Assembly: GCA_003134555.1 (NCBI GenBank)
Contig: PLBO01000147.1
Span: forward strand, 205 to 56,461
DNA length: 56,257 nucleotides
Reading direction: 5' to 3'
Source: Actinomycetota bacterium
GTDB taxonomy: Bacteria; Actinomycetota; Acidimicrobiia; IMCC26256; PALSA-610
The notes below the pieces were generated by a model, which had not been told where the DNA came from, ran no database searches, and was given only the letters and a program-made list of their open reading frames with translations. Shown in pieces: positions 1 to 6,960 of the stretch. The translations under genes and the position numbers were made by a program. Positions within the stretch are counted from its first letter, which is position 1. Each line of letters starts with the position of its first letter.

Positions 1-245
1 TCGACCAGGCCCGCGAGGCCGCCCGCGACCGGGACGTCCGCATCGCGGGCGGCGGCGCGACGATCCTGGAGTACGTGAACGCGGGCCTGATCGACGAGTT
101 CTCGATCGCGCTCTCACCCGTGCTGTTCGGCTCCGGAATCCGCCTGTTCGAAGGCGTGGACGCGGGCCGCGTGGCCCTGGAGCCGGTCCGCGCGGAGCCC
201 TCCCCAAGGGTGACGCACCTGACCTACGCAGTCCGGGAGCGGTAA
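1..245 (+). CDS. RibD C-terminal / dihydrofolate reductase-like protein, 3' part
   Basis: The frame is already open at the left edge and ends at TAA 243-245, so only the last 80 or so residues are present. They contain a G-G-G-A-T glycine loop followed by an L-I-D-E-F segment and a P-V-L-F-G-S-G segment. This is the usual ending of the dihydrofolate-reductase/RibD C-terminal fold, which binds NADPH. The family in actinobacteria includes many stand-alone reductases of unknown substrate, so the exact reaction cannot be named. A related but separate RibD-like reductase lies at 5163-5903. The gene converges on the methyltransferase at 277. Confidence 0.8.
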   Translation, partial: DQAREAARDRDVRIAGGGATILEYVNAGLIDEFSIALSPVLFGSGIRLFEGVDAGRVALEPVRAEPSPRVTHLTYAVRER

Positions 246-276
246 CTGTCTCGACCTCAGCGCTCCCCCGCCAAGG

Positions 277-1146
277 TCAGCAGCGCGGTGAGATCCTCGA
301 CGCCTTCGTTCCCACGATGCAACGCGCCACGCCCGGAACCCGGACCTTGCCGTCCTTCTCGAACGCGCTCACCTTCGCGATGGCGTTTGCCCGAATCCGC
401 TCCCGCGCCGGGCTGTCGACCTGCTGCAGCGCCGCAACTGCGAGGGAGACGTGCTCGCTGATCATCTCCCAATACTGCGCGGGCGATTGCGTCACGAGTT
501 CGACGTCGACGTCCCACTCGGCAACGTCGCGCAGCCCCGCGCTCTCGTACAGGGCACTGACATATCCCGGGGCCGCGCACCGAAACATATTCGGCCCGTC
601 CGGGTCGGGTGGTGCCACCACCACCGTCTCGCTCGCGATTGCGTGCATGGCGATCGTCGTCCACGGGTTTTCCTCGGGCTTGACCCATACCGACGAGCAG
701 AGACGTCCGCCCGGCTTGAGCACGCGCGCGAACTCGGCCGTCGCCTTGCCCGTGTCGGGGAAGAACATGTACCCAAAACGCACCGAGACGCCATCGAATG
801 TGGCGTCGTTGAACGGCAGATCGTCGGCGCTGCACACCTTCGTCTCGATATTGGCGACCCCTTGCGCCCGGGCTCGTCGCGCGGCGACGTCCAGCATCTC
901 CGCTACGAGGTCGGTCAGCACGACGCGACCGTTCGGCGACAGTCTCGCGATGCTCAAACCCGGCTCACCCGTGCCCGCGGCGATGTCGAGATACTGATGA
1001 TCGGAAGCGATGTCGAGACGCTCGATGATCGCGGCGCTGACCGGGCCCAGCTGATCCATGATGACCGAGTCCCACTTCTCCCAGCCCGCAGAGAGCCCGG
1101 CCCACGTCGCTCGCTGAACGCCTCGGATCTCATCGGCGCTCGGCAT
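277..1146 (-). CDS. Class I SAM-dependent methyltransferase
   Basis: The protein has about 289 residues. The AdoMet-binding motif I (L-D-I-A-A-G-T-G-E-P-G) lies near residue 55, followed by an acidic strand (V-L-T-D-L) and a post-motif region with L-K-P-G-G-R. This is the UbiE/methyltransferase-11 type of fold. The substrate cannot be inferred. The start at ATG 1144-1146 was chosen over a frame opening 20 codons earlier, because a GGGAGG ribosome site sits just upstream and homology-like sequence begins there. It is the first cargo gene of the remnant-rich region: an acyl-CoA dehydrogenase tail fragment follows its 5' side at 1270. Confidence 0.82.
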   Translation of the reverse strand: MPSADEIRGVQRATWAGLSAGWEKWDSVIMDQLGPVSAAIIERLDIASDHQYLDIAAGTGEPGLSIARLSPNGRVVLTDLVAEMLDVAARRARAQGVANIETKVCSADDLPFNDATFDGVSVRFGYMFFPDTGKATAEFARVLKPGGRLCSSVWVKPEENPWTTIAMHAIASETVVVAPPDPDGPNMFRCAAPGYVSALYESAGLRDVAEWDVDVELVTQSPAQYWEMISEHVSLAVAALQQVDSPARERIRANAIAKVSAFEKDGKVRVPGVARCIVGTKASRISPRC

Positions 1147-1269
1147 CGGCCCTCCCGCTATCGATGCATCCGCCGAACACGAACGCACTCCTTGGCGGCC
1201 GTGCATGATGCCCTGATGGTTGAGTTCGTGTCACGCGCTGCGGTTGGTAGCCGTGGTTGGCGAGCCATT

Positions 1270-1335
1270 GGCGGCACGAGTGAGATCCCGCGACTCGTCG
1301 TCGCGAGAAGCATCTCCGGCCTGCACATTCCTTGA
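1270..1335 (+). pseudogene. Acyl-CoA dehydrogenase C-terminal remnant, copy 1
   Basis: In frame to TGA 1333-1335 the sequence reads G-G-T-S-E-I-P-R-L-V-V-A-R-S-I-S-G-L-H-I-P. This matches the very end of acyl-CoA dehydrogenases, whose last residues are typically F-E-G-T-S-E-I-Q-R-L-V-I-A-R-x-I-S-G. Nothing upstream of 1270 looks like the rest of that enzyme. It is therefore a gene tail without a gene. Two more copies lie at 2261 and 3144. This copy keeps an intact reading frame and stop codon but begins later than the other two. Confidence 0.75.
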
Positions 1336-1420
1336 TCTCGGTCCGTCTGGTCGGGTCCGGACCGCGAGTCGATCGTGATCGATCGCGTCGACAACAATGC
1401 GCGCGAGTCGCGTGGCCATC

Positions 1421-2146
1421 TCAGCGAGGTGTCAGCACGCAGTACTCGTTGCCCTCGGGGTCGGCCAGCACAACCCACGAGACATCGCCTTGCCCGATGT
1501 CGATGCGCCGGGCTCCAAGTGCGATGAGACGCTCGACTTCCGCATCTTGGTCGCCGTCGGTCGGCGGTGCGATGTCGAGATGAAGGCGGTTCTTACCCGT
1601 CTTGGCCGCGCCGGTGGGTGGGCCGAACGTCACGAAGGGACCTCGTCCGTCCGGCTCTCGGATGGCGGTGTCGCCGTCTTGGTCGTACACGATCGGCCAG
1701 CCGGTCGCCTCACTCCAGAACCGGCCGACGATTGGGTCCGCCGGCTCGAACACGATGGCACCGATCAGATCGGTGGTCGCCAAGAAGTCGCCTCGTAGGA
1801 CCACGCAGAACTCGTTGCCCTCGGGGTCGGCCAGGACGACGTGGTCGACGTCGCTTGATTGCCCGATGTCGACGCGCCGTGCACCCAATGCGATGAGCCG
1901 ATCGACCATCTCGGACTGGTGCTCGGGTGATTCGCTGACGAGATCGAGATGGATCCGGTTCTTTCCGGTCTTCGGCTCCGGAACGGGAAGGAACGAGAAC
2001 GCGAAGCGCGTTCCGTCCGTCGGGAAAAGGCTGACCTCTCCGTCGGTCTCCTCATGGATGTCCCAGTCCAACGTGGCAGCCCAGAAGCGCGCCAGACGCA
2101 ATGGATCGTTGGCGTCGAAGCACAGAGTGACGAGTCGAGTGGTCAG
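1421..2146 (-). CDS. VOC family protein with two glyoxalase-like domains
   Basis: About 241 residues form two tandem vicinal-oxygen-chelate domains. Each ends in a near-identical V-V-L-A-D-P-E-G-N-E-(F/Y)-C-V-x-L signature, near residues 110 and 235. This glyoxalase/bleomycin-resistance fold is common in actinobacteria, usually with unknown substrate. The frame stays open far upstream, but sequence before about 2150 is arginine-rich and unlike the family. A strong GAAGGAGG site at 2151-2158 lies six bases before a CTG codon at 2144-2146. I propose that CTG as an unusual start; no ATG, GTG or TTG fits. Acyl-CoA dehydrogenase remnants bracket the gene on both sides. Confidence 0.82.
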   Translation of the reverse strand: MTTRLVTLCFDANDPLRLARFWAATLDWDIHEETDGEVSLFPTDGTRFAFSFLPVPEPKTGKNRIHLDLVSESPEHQSEMVDRLIALGARRVDIGQSSDVDHVVLADPEGNEFCVVLRGDFLATTDLIGAIVFEPADPIVGRFWSEATGWPIVYDQDGDTAIREPDGRGPFVTFGPPTGAAKTGKNRLHLDIAPPTDGDQDAEVERLIALGARRIDIGQGDVSWVVLADPEGNEYCVLTPR

Positions 2147-2260
2147 CTCAAGCCTCCTTCGTCGCCGACCCCCGAGCGGATCTCCGCGACGATCATGCCG
2201 ATGAGTATTGCAGCCGTTCTGCCGCTGGCATCGGTAGCCGCCTCCATCCCTACTGCCCTG

Positions 2261-2350
2261 ACGTAGCAAAGTGAGTTACACGATCTTCGAAGGCACCTCG
2301 GAGATCAGCGGTTGGTCGTCCCAAGAAGCATCTCAGGCCTGCATATTTCG
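2261..2350 (+). pseudogene. Acyl-CoA dehydrogenase C-terminal remnant, copy 2 (frameshifted)
   Basis: The sequence reads K-V-S-Y-T-I-F-E-G-T-S-E-I in one frame. After a one-base loss it continues as R-L-V-V-P-R-S-I-S-G-L-H-I-S in another. This is the conserved end of an acyl-CoA dehydrogenase, broken by a single-base deletion at about 2306. The first 40 or so bases are nearly identical to copy 3 at 3144, starting from a shared ACGTAGCAA. The second half resembles copy 1 at 1270. There is no body of the gene upstream. Confidence 0.78.
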
Positions 2351-2382
2351 TTTCGCTGGGACCGTCACGGCTCGATGTTTGG

Positions 2383-2780
2383 TCAATCGAAGCGCACGCG
2401 ATCTCGAAGCCAACGCGCGAGCCAATCCTCGTTTACCTCGCGCGCGGCAACCGAGAGCATCGCGGCCTCGGCCTCGTCGACCACCGGCGGATTCGGTTCC
2501 CATGAGCCGTCGTTGAGGTCGATGAACATCGCGAGCGTTGCCCACGCCGCGCGCTGTTGCCGTCGGGCAGTGGATGGTTCCACGAGAGGCGGCACGTGAG
2601 AACTGCTGCCTTGTCGAAGATGTCCGGGTAGAAGTCCTCATCTCCGAAGCCGGCCTGTGGGGCGTGCAACGCCGAGTCGGCGAGGTCGACGCGCGCAGCC
2701 TTGACCAACACGGCCGCCTCGACGCCGGTGACCTGCTCCGCGAGCCAGAAGTATTCGGCGAGCGAGACATACCGCGTCAC
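2383..2780 (-). pseudogene. Doc/Fic-type toxin, frameshifted in the active-site motif
   Basis: The intact product would be about 132 residues of the death-on-curing (Fic/Doc) family, which modifies translation factors with a phosphate or nucleotide. The N-terminal part, from GTG 2780, runs to N-H-P-L-P-D-G-N. The frame is then lost and resumes one base over as R-A-A-W-A-T-L-A-M-F-I to a stop at 2383. Restoring one A near 2554-2555 turns AACAGCGC into AACAAGCGC and rebuilds the family motif H-P-x-x-D-G-N-K-R. The toxin is therefore probably inactive, unless this is a sequencing error. The start overlaps the antitoxin stop as GTGA. Confidence 0.8.
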
Positions 2781-2986
2781 TTGGTGAGTCGCTCAAGCAG
2801 CTCCTTGTCACGCTCGAGCAACTGCCTGGCCCGCTTGGTGAAGTCTTTGTCGGCGCGCACGCGCTCGACCTCAGCCGCGAGGGAGTCGACGATCAACGCA
2901 TTCAGGCTCTTGGCTTGCACTCGCGCGACGGCCTCGGCTTGGTCTGCGAGATCTTCGGGAAGGCGGACAGTCGTTTGCTTGGTCAT
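2777..2986 (-). CDS. Ribbon-helix-helix antitoxin paired with Doc-type toxin
   Basis: The 69-residue protein begins M-T-K-Q-T-T-V-R-L-P-E-D-L, the DNA-binding strand of a ribbon-helix-helix fold. It continues into a charged helical tail that would wrap the toxin. In such type II modules the antitoxin neutralises the toxin and represses its own operon. It lies directly upstream of the Doc-type gene, and its TGA stop overlaps the toxin GTG start by four bases, a translational-coupling arrangement. Because the toxin is frameshifted, the antitoxin may now be an orphan. Confidence 0.8.
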   Translation of the reverse strand: MTKQTTVRLPEDLADQAEAVARVQAKSLNALIVDSLAAEVERVRADKDFTKRARQLLERDKELLERLTK

Positions 2987-3143
2987 GATGTCATGCTATC
3001 GCGAATGCAAGAGGCGCCGGTCGTCTGAGGCTAGGGAGGGCTTGTATCCCTACTTCATCCGTACAACTCACGGTTACATGCCGTACTGCACGGACCAGGA
3101 GACCGAGTCGGGCCCGCTCAGCGGACGTGTGCGCATTGGTCGC

Positions 3144-3264
3144 ACGTAGCAAGGTGAGCTACACGATCTTCGAAGGAACGTCGGAGATCGAGCGGCTTCT
3201 GGTCGCGGATCGAGATGGTGTTCCCGTCGCGCGCCTGACTCCCGCGCGTTACTCCGGGTCGTGA
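3144..3264 (+). pseudogene. Acyl-CoA dehydrogenase C-terminal remnant, copy 3
   Basis: From ACGTAGCAAGG the sequence reads S-K-V-S-Y-T-I-F-E-G-T-S-E-I-E-R-L-L-V-A, again the end of an acyl-CoA dehydrogenase. It then diverges and stops at TGA 3262-3264. The first 45 or so bases match copy 2 at 2261 with only about five differences, including upstream bases that are not part of the conserved protein core. It separates the Doc-type module from the VapC-type module. The 155 bases upstream (2987-3143) show no recognisable gene. Confidence 0.75.
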
Positions 3265-3275
3265 TCTCGATGGCG

Positions 3276-3656
3276 CTATGTGTCGACAATCGGCAGCGAG
3301 ATTCGTGCGGCGGCGAGAAGGTGCGTGATGTCAGCGCGGTCGGCGGTCACGATCTCAGCGGTGCGGTCGATGGCAAGAACGACAACTGCTGCGTCAACGA
3401 CATCGCTCGTTCTCGAGCGTGCGAGCAGTCGCCCAGCCGCGTACCCGTCGACTTCGCGGAAGTCGACGATGTCGCAGCCTCGCAGGAACCGACGTAGCTG
3501 CGCTTGACGACCTGATCTGCTCACCTGCGCTATCACCGGAGCAGGAACGCACGGGATGACACCGGCCTCGAGGCGCACGCGATGTTCTGCCCACGTCGAT
3601 CGTGCGTTTCGATCAGCTGCGACGAGCGCGCCGGCGTCGTAGACCGCCGGGTTCAC
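3276..3656 (-). CDS. VapC-type PIN-domain toxin
   Basis: The protein has 126 residues. PIN-domain acidic residues are visible: Y-D-A-G-A-L near the start, a central D-V-V-D-A segment, and V-T-A-D-R-A-D near residue 105. PIN toxins are metal-dependent RNases, often cutting tRNA. The GTG at 3654-3656 is chosen because it overlaps the stop of the antitoxin gene as GTGA and puts the first PIN aspartate seven residues in. The frame opens further upstream but only inside the antitoxin. Unlike the Doc module, this toxin looks intact. Confidence 0.82.
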   Translation of the reverse strand: MNPAVYDAGALVAADRNARSTWAEHRVRLEAGVIPCVPAPVIAQVSRSGRQAQLRRFLRGCDIVDFREVDGYAAGRLLARSRTSDVVDAAVVVLAIDRTAEIVTADRADITHLLAAARISLPIVDT

Positions 3657-3916
3657 GCAGTGCGCCGAGCGCGTCGGCTTCGGTTCGCGAGTCGGCTGCG
3701 TGCCGCGTCGAGCTCCTCGGGACTCAACGCGCCGTGCCTTGCTTCCCACTCGGCGACCCCTGCGAGTCCGTCACGGACGACGAGGGCCCGGCGCGCGGCG
3801 TCCGTCATCCACGCCGAGACGCTCATTCCATCGGCGGCTGCAGCCGCAACGATGCCGGCGTGCACTTCGGGATCGACCGTGATGGCCATCTTGGGCGAGG
3901 GCTTTCCGCGAGGCAT
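3653..3916 (-). CDS. Antitoxin of the VapC-type module
   Basis: The 87-residue protein starts at ATG 3914-3916. It has a ribbon-helix-helix-like beginning with M-A-I-T-V-D-P-E-V-H, then a helix ending in S-A-W-M-T-D-A-A-R-R-A. The C-terminal half is acidic and then strongly basic. It precedes the PIN toxin with a four-base GTGA overlap, as in the neighbouring Doc-type module. AT-richer sequence upstream at 3917-3950 probably carries its promoter, where such antitoxins usually autorepress. Confidence 0.75.
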   Translation of the reverse strand: MPRGKPSPKMAITVDPEVHAGIVAAAAADGMSVSAWMTDAARRALVVRDGLAGVAEWEARHGALSPEELDAARSRLANRSRRARRTA

Positions 3917-4018
3917 CACGAAACTATACTCCACGAGTAGGAGACTTACACCGACACGCGGCTGAGGGCGGGCGCACCGCCCCTCGACCTCGACTGACGT
4001 GGTAGCCCTAGCTCCGAC

Positions 4019-4272
4019 ATGGCGACGTCGGAAATCCCCGACGAGCGCGCGCCCGAGTCGCGCGCGGCGGCGGGCAATGCGCTCCTCCGATTGCCCCGTG
4101 TCGTGCGGCGACCGCTCGCCTTCGTGCTGGCGCATCTCCCGTTCCCCGACGCGAAGTTGCTCGCCATCGTCGCCAGTCCGGAAGTGCGCGCCGAACCGTG
4201 GGCGGTGTACCGGCGGCTGCGAGAGACGCATCCCGTCTACCGGTCGCGGCTCGGCGCGTGGATCGTCGCGAG
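4019..4272 (+). pseudogene. Truncated cytochrome P450-like N-terminus
   Basis: From ATG 4019 about 85 residues resemble the beginning of an actinobacterial cytochrome P450. They include P-E-V-R-A-E-P-W-A-V-Y-R-R-L-R-E followed by P-V-Y-R-S-R-L-G-A-W-I-V. The similarity stops at about 4268-4275, where the family would continue to the helix B and haem-binding parts. From there the sequence makes sense only on the opposite strand. It is a gene head joined to foreign DNA and cannot encode a working oxygenase. Confidence 0.55.
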
Positions 4273-4434
4273 CGCCACGATCGCGTTGTGCACGCCGCCG
4301 CGCAATCCGATATCGAGCGCGCTCCCCGCGCCGATCGCGAGAACAACCAGCACGAAGGGCGCCGGGTCGACGGGGAGGGGACGAGTAGGCACGGGCGCCG
4401 GCCACGGAACTTCGACGACCGGCGGACTCTGCAT
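4272..4434 (-). pseudogene. Truncated membrane-protein N-terminus, DUF4173-like
   Basis: Reading leftward from ATG 4432-4434, a proline-rich start leads into one hydrophobic stretch (F-V-L-V-V-L-A-I-G-A-G) and then a D-I-G-L-R-G-G-V-H-N-A segment. This resembles the first membrane segment of DUF4173/DUF4153-like proteins. It stops abruptly at about 4272, where the head of the P450-like gene on the other strand begins. Two convergent genes thus lost their 3' parts at one junction. The family assignment is tentative; the truncation is clearer. Confidence 0.45.
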
Positions 4435-4522
4435 GCAGCGGTGAAGCTACGAGCGTCGTGTGGAGGCAATGCCCGAGGGCTGTGAAGATCGCGTGGAACA
4501 CTCGCTCGCTTTCCGGGGCACA

Positions 4523-5041
4523 ATGTCGCCGATGCTCGACGTCGTACTGGTTCAGCCGCAGATCGCCACGAACACGGGCAACATCATCCGGCTGTGTGCG
4601 AACGTCGGTGCCCGGTTGAACCTCGTGCGTCCGCTCGGCTTTTCTCTCGATGACGCCGCCCTGCGCCGCGGCGGACTCGACTACCACGAGATCACCGACA
4701 CGCAGGTATGGGACACGTGGCAGGACTGCCGGGCCGCGCTCGGTGTGGAGCGGCGCTGGTTCGCTACGACGACGCGCGTTCCCCATCGACGCTACGACGA
4801 TGTCGACTACGACGCGGGCGACGTCGTGGTCTTCGGCTGCGAGGCGACCGGTCTCGGCGAAACGCTGCTGGCCGAGTTCTCGTCCGAATGTCGCCTACAC
4901 GTCCCGATGCGACCGTCGAATCGCAGCTTGAATCTCGCGAACGCGGTGAGCGTCGTTGCGTACGAAGCCTGGCGTCAACACGACTTCGACGGCGCGGCGA
5001 CGGGAACGTTCGAAGAGTCGCTGCGTCCCGCCCGAGGTTAG
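4523..5041 (+). CDS. trmL: tRNA (cytidine(34)-2'-O)-methyltransferase, SPOUT family
   Basis: About 172 residues. The SPOUT trefoil-knot motifs are clear: V-Q-P-Q-I-A-T-N-T-G-N near the start, V-F-G-C-E-A-T-G-L-G in the middle, and S-N-R-S-L-N-L-A-N-A-V at the knot. TrmL methylates the wobble ribose of certain leucine tRNAs in the cytoplasm as a homodimer. The start could be ATG 4523 or ATG 4532; neither has a strong ribosome site, and sequence before 4520 is unlike the family. It is the first intact housekeeping gene to the right of the remnant region, and a DUF427 tail fragment follows it. Confidence 0.85.
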   Translation: MSPMLDVVLVQPQIATNTGNIIRLCANVGARLNLVRPLGFSLDDAALRRGGLDYHEITDTQVWDTWQDCRAALGVERRWFATTTRVPHRRYDDVDYDAGDVVVFGCEATGLGETLLAEFSSECRLHVPMRPSNRSLNLANAVSVVAYEAWRQHDFDGAATGTFEESLRPARG

Positions 5042-5044
5042 GGG

Positions 5045-5162
5045 CGGCGCGGTCCACGACGGCATCGTTTGGAGCTACGAGAATCCGATCCCCGCAGCCA
5101 TTGGCGTGACCGGGCTGTTGTGCTTCCACAACGATCGGGTCGATCTCACCGTCGGTAGCTGA
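5045..5162 (+). pseudogene. DUF427 C-terminal remnant
   Basis: The frame ending at TGA 5160-5162 reads G-I-V-W-S-Y-E-N-P-I-P-A-A-I-G-V-T-G-L, then C-F-H-N-D-R-V-D-L. This is the characteristic last third of DUF427 proteins (W-S-Y-x-x-P-x-x-A followed by F-x-x-x-R-V-D). The start and central parts of the domain are absent, because trmL ends at 5041. No start codon or ribosome site fits. It is another gene tail left in the remnant-rich region. Confidence 0.6.
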
Positions 5163-5903
5163 TCAGTCCCGCGCGGGCCGGTAGCGCAGGAAGAGGTAGT
5201 CGTCCTCGGCGCAGACTGATCGCAGGCGAAGCCGTTCGAGTTCGTCGAGCGTCGAGCCGGCGATGATCCGCTTCGCGTCGCCGCTCGCCAGCAGCGGCGA
5301 GAGCGTCACGCACAATTCGTCGAGCAAGCGCGCTCGCGCGAGGTCGCCGTTCAGCGTCGGACCGCCTTCGGCGAGGACCGTGCGCGCGCCGCGCGCTCCG
5401 AGCTCGCGCATCGCCCGGGTCAGGTCGACATCGTGCTCACCGGCAATGATGACGTCAGCGACCTGCGCGGCTCGAGCCCGATCGTCCGTGTCGGCATCGG
5501 TAACCGTGATCACGATCGGGCGCTCGGTCGCCGCGGTGAAGAACGGGGCATCCCAGTCGAATCGACAGCTGCGTGACACGACCGCGATCGGGGGTACGGC
5601 CGTCTGCCCGCGCTCTCGACGCGCGTCCTGTGCGGTTTGCGGGAGCACCGCGGGTCCGTAGTGCTCGGCCTTCATCGTTCCCGAGGCAACGAGTACGACG
5701 TCGGTGAGTGAGCGCAGGACCTGGAACAGCGCCTTGTCCGCGGGTCCGCCCAGCGCGCCGGACACGCCGTTCCACGAGGTTCCGCCGTCGACGCTCACGA
5801 TCATGTTGAGGCGAACGGACGGACGACCATCCGCGCCCGGGAGGTCGGCGTACACCTCCGCCGGGTCGACGGCGTCGGCACAGTCGGGAAAGAGCATCCG
5901 CAT
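5163..5903 (-). CDS. Pyrimidine reductase-like (RibD C-terminal domain) protein
   Basis: About 246 residues. It has the RibD-C/dihydrofolate-reductase-like fold: R-L-N-M-I-V-S-V-D-G near residue 32, a G-G-P-A-D-K segment, and the NADPH loop A-E-G-G-P-T-L-N-G near residue 185. The family includes 5-amino-6-(5-phosphoribosylamino)uracil reductase of riboflavin synthesis and relatives of unknown substrate. ATG 5901-5903 is preferred because GAGGGG lies five bases upstream. It is the last gene of a three-gene operon with the LLM flavoprotein (16-base gap) and the Nei glycosylase. A flavin link with the LLM protein is possible but not shown. Confidence 0.85.
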   Translation of the reverse strand: MRMLFPDCADAVDPAEVYADLPGADGRPSVRLNMIVSVDGGTSWNGVSGALGGPADKALFQVLRSLTDVVLVASGTMKAEHYGPAVLPQTAQDARRERGQTAVPPIAVVSRSCRFDWDAPFFTAATERPIVITVTDADTDDRARAAQVADVIIAGEHDVDLTRAMRELGARGARTVLAEGGPTLNGDLARARLLDELCVTLSPLLASGDAKRIIAGSTLDELERLRLRSVCAEDDYLFLRYRPARD

Positions 5904-5919
5904 AGCAACCCCTCTGCAG

Positions 5920-6960
5920 TCAAGCTGCGGCTTCGGGGACTCCCGGGTAGACCGGCTTGACATTCCACGCCTGTGCGAGCAGCTCGTATGACCGGAGCCG
6001 GTCGATGGTGCCGTGAACGATCGTCGTGATCATCAACTCGTCCGCGCCGGTTTGTTGCGCGAGTGCTTCGAGCTCCGACCGCACGTGGTCGGGCTCACCG
6101 CGGATCAGCGGCGCGGTCCAACCGCGGACGATCTCGCGTTCCATCGGCGTGAACACGTATTCGGCGGCTTCTTCGGGCGTCGGGACCTGCGTCGGTCGGC
6201 CCTGGCGAAGACGGACGAAGGAAAGCGCGCTGGATCCCGAGAGCCAGCGCGCGCGTTCGGCGGTCTCCGCGCAGATCACGGGGACGCCGATCATTGCGTA
6301 CGGCTGCTCCAGCTCACTCGACGGACGAAATGCTTGCCGGTAGATCTCGAGCGCGGCGATCGTGTTCTGCGACGCGAAATGATGCGCGAACGAGAACGGC
6401 AAGCCGAGCGCGCCGGCAACGCGCGCGCTGAAGTCGCTCGAGCCGAGCATCCACACCGCGGGGCGGTACCCGCGACCGGGCACGGCGGTGATCTGCGGAT
6501 GCGCGCCGTCGAAGAACAAGAACAGGTCGCGCAGCTGCTCGGGAAAATCGTCGGCCGCGAGAGACGGGCTCCGCCGCAATGCGGCGGCGGTGACCGGATC
6601 GGTTCCGGGCGCACGTCCGAGCCCGAGATCGATGCGACCCGGATGCAGCGCCTCGAGCATCCCGAACTGTTCCGCGACGACGAGCGCGGCGTGATTGGGA
6701 AGCATCACGCCGCCGGCGCCGACTCGGATTGTCGTGGTCGACGCCGCGAGGTGGGCGATGAGCACTGGGGGAGAGGAGCTCGCGATCCCGGGCATGTTGT
6801 GATGCTCGGCAACCCACAAACGCCGATACCCGAGGCGTTCGGCGAGGCGAGCCAACTCGACCGAGCCGGCGAGAGCCATGGCCGCCGTCGTTCCATCACC
6901 AACCGGAACCAGATCGAGCACCGAGAGCGGGGGGCGCCGGGCCGGCGAAGGATCAGTCAT
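5920..6960 (-). CDS. LLM class flavin-dependent oxidoreductase
   Basis: 346 residues with the bacterial-luciferase-like TIM barrel: L-S-V-L-D-L-V-P near the start, W-V-A-E-H-H-N near residue 49, [10 protein letters not shown] near residue 82, and [11 protein letters not shown] near residue 105. This is the MsnO8/LuxA-like subgroup, which uses reduced FMN or F420. The substrate is unknown. It overlaps the end of the upstream glycosylase gene by eight bases, so the two are co-transcribed and probably translationally coupled. Confidence 0.88.
   Translation of the reverse strand: MTDPSPARRPPLSVLDLVPVGDGTTAAMALAGSVELARLAERLGYRRLWVAEHHNMPGIASSSPPVLIAHLAASTTTIRVGAGGVMLPNHAALVVAEQFGMLEALHPGRIDLGLGRAPGTDPVTAAALRRSPSLAADDFPEQLRDLFLFFDGAHPQITAVPGRGYRPAVWMLGSSDFSARVAGALGLPFSFAHHFASQNTIAALEIYRQAFRPSSELEQPYAMIGVPVICAETAERARWLSGSSALSFVRLRQGRPTQVPTPEEAAEYVFTPMEREIVRGWTAPLIRGEPDHVRSELEALAQQTGADELMITTIVHGTIDRLRSYELLAQAWNVKPVYPGVPEAAA

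Noticed and set aside
277-360. Possible frameshift at the end of the first methyltransferase
   Set aside because: Another frame gives an alternative ending, but the chosen frame reaches a natural ending (R-C-I-V-G-T-K) with a stop shortly after, so no shift is needed.
1147-1420. Possible short genes on either strand around the first dehydrogenase tail
   Set aside because: Open frames here lack ribosome sites and recognisable sequence; only the tail remnant is supported.
2987-3143. Possible gene before dehydrogenase tail 3
   Set aside because: A frame reading Y-P-Y-F-I-R-T-T-H-G-Y is open but matches nothing I know and has no start; left unannotated.
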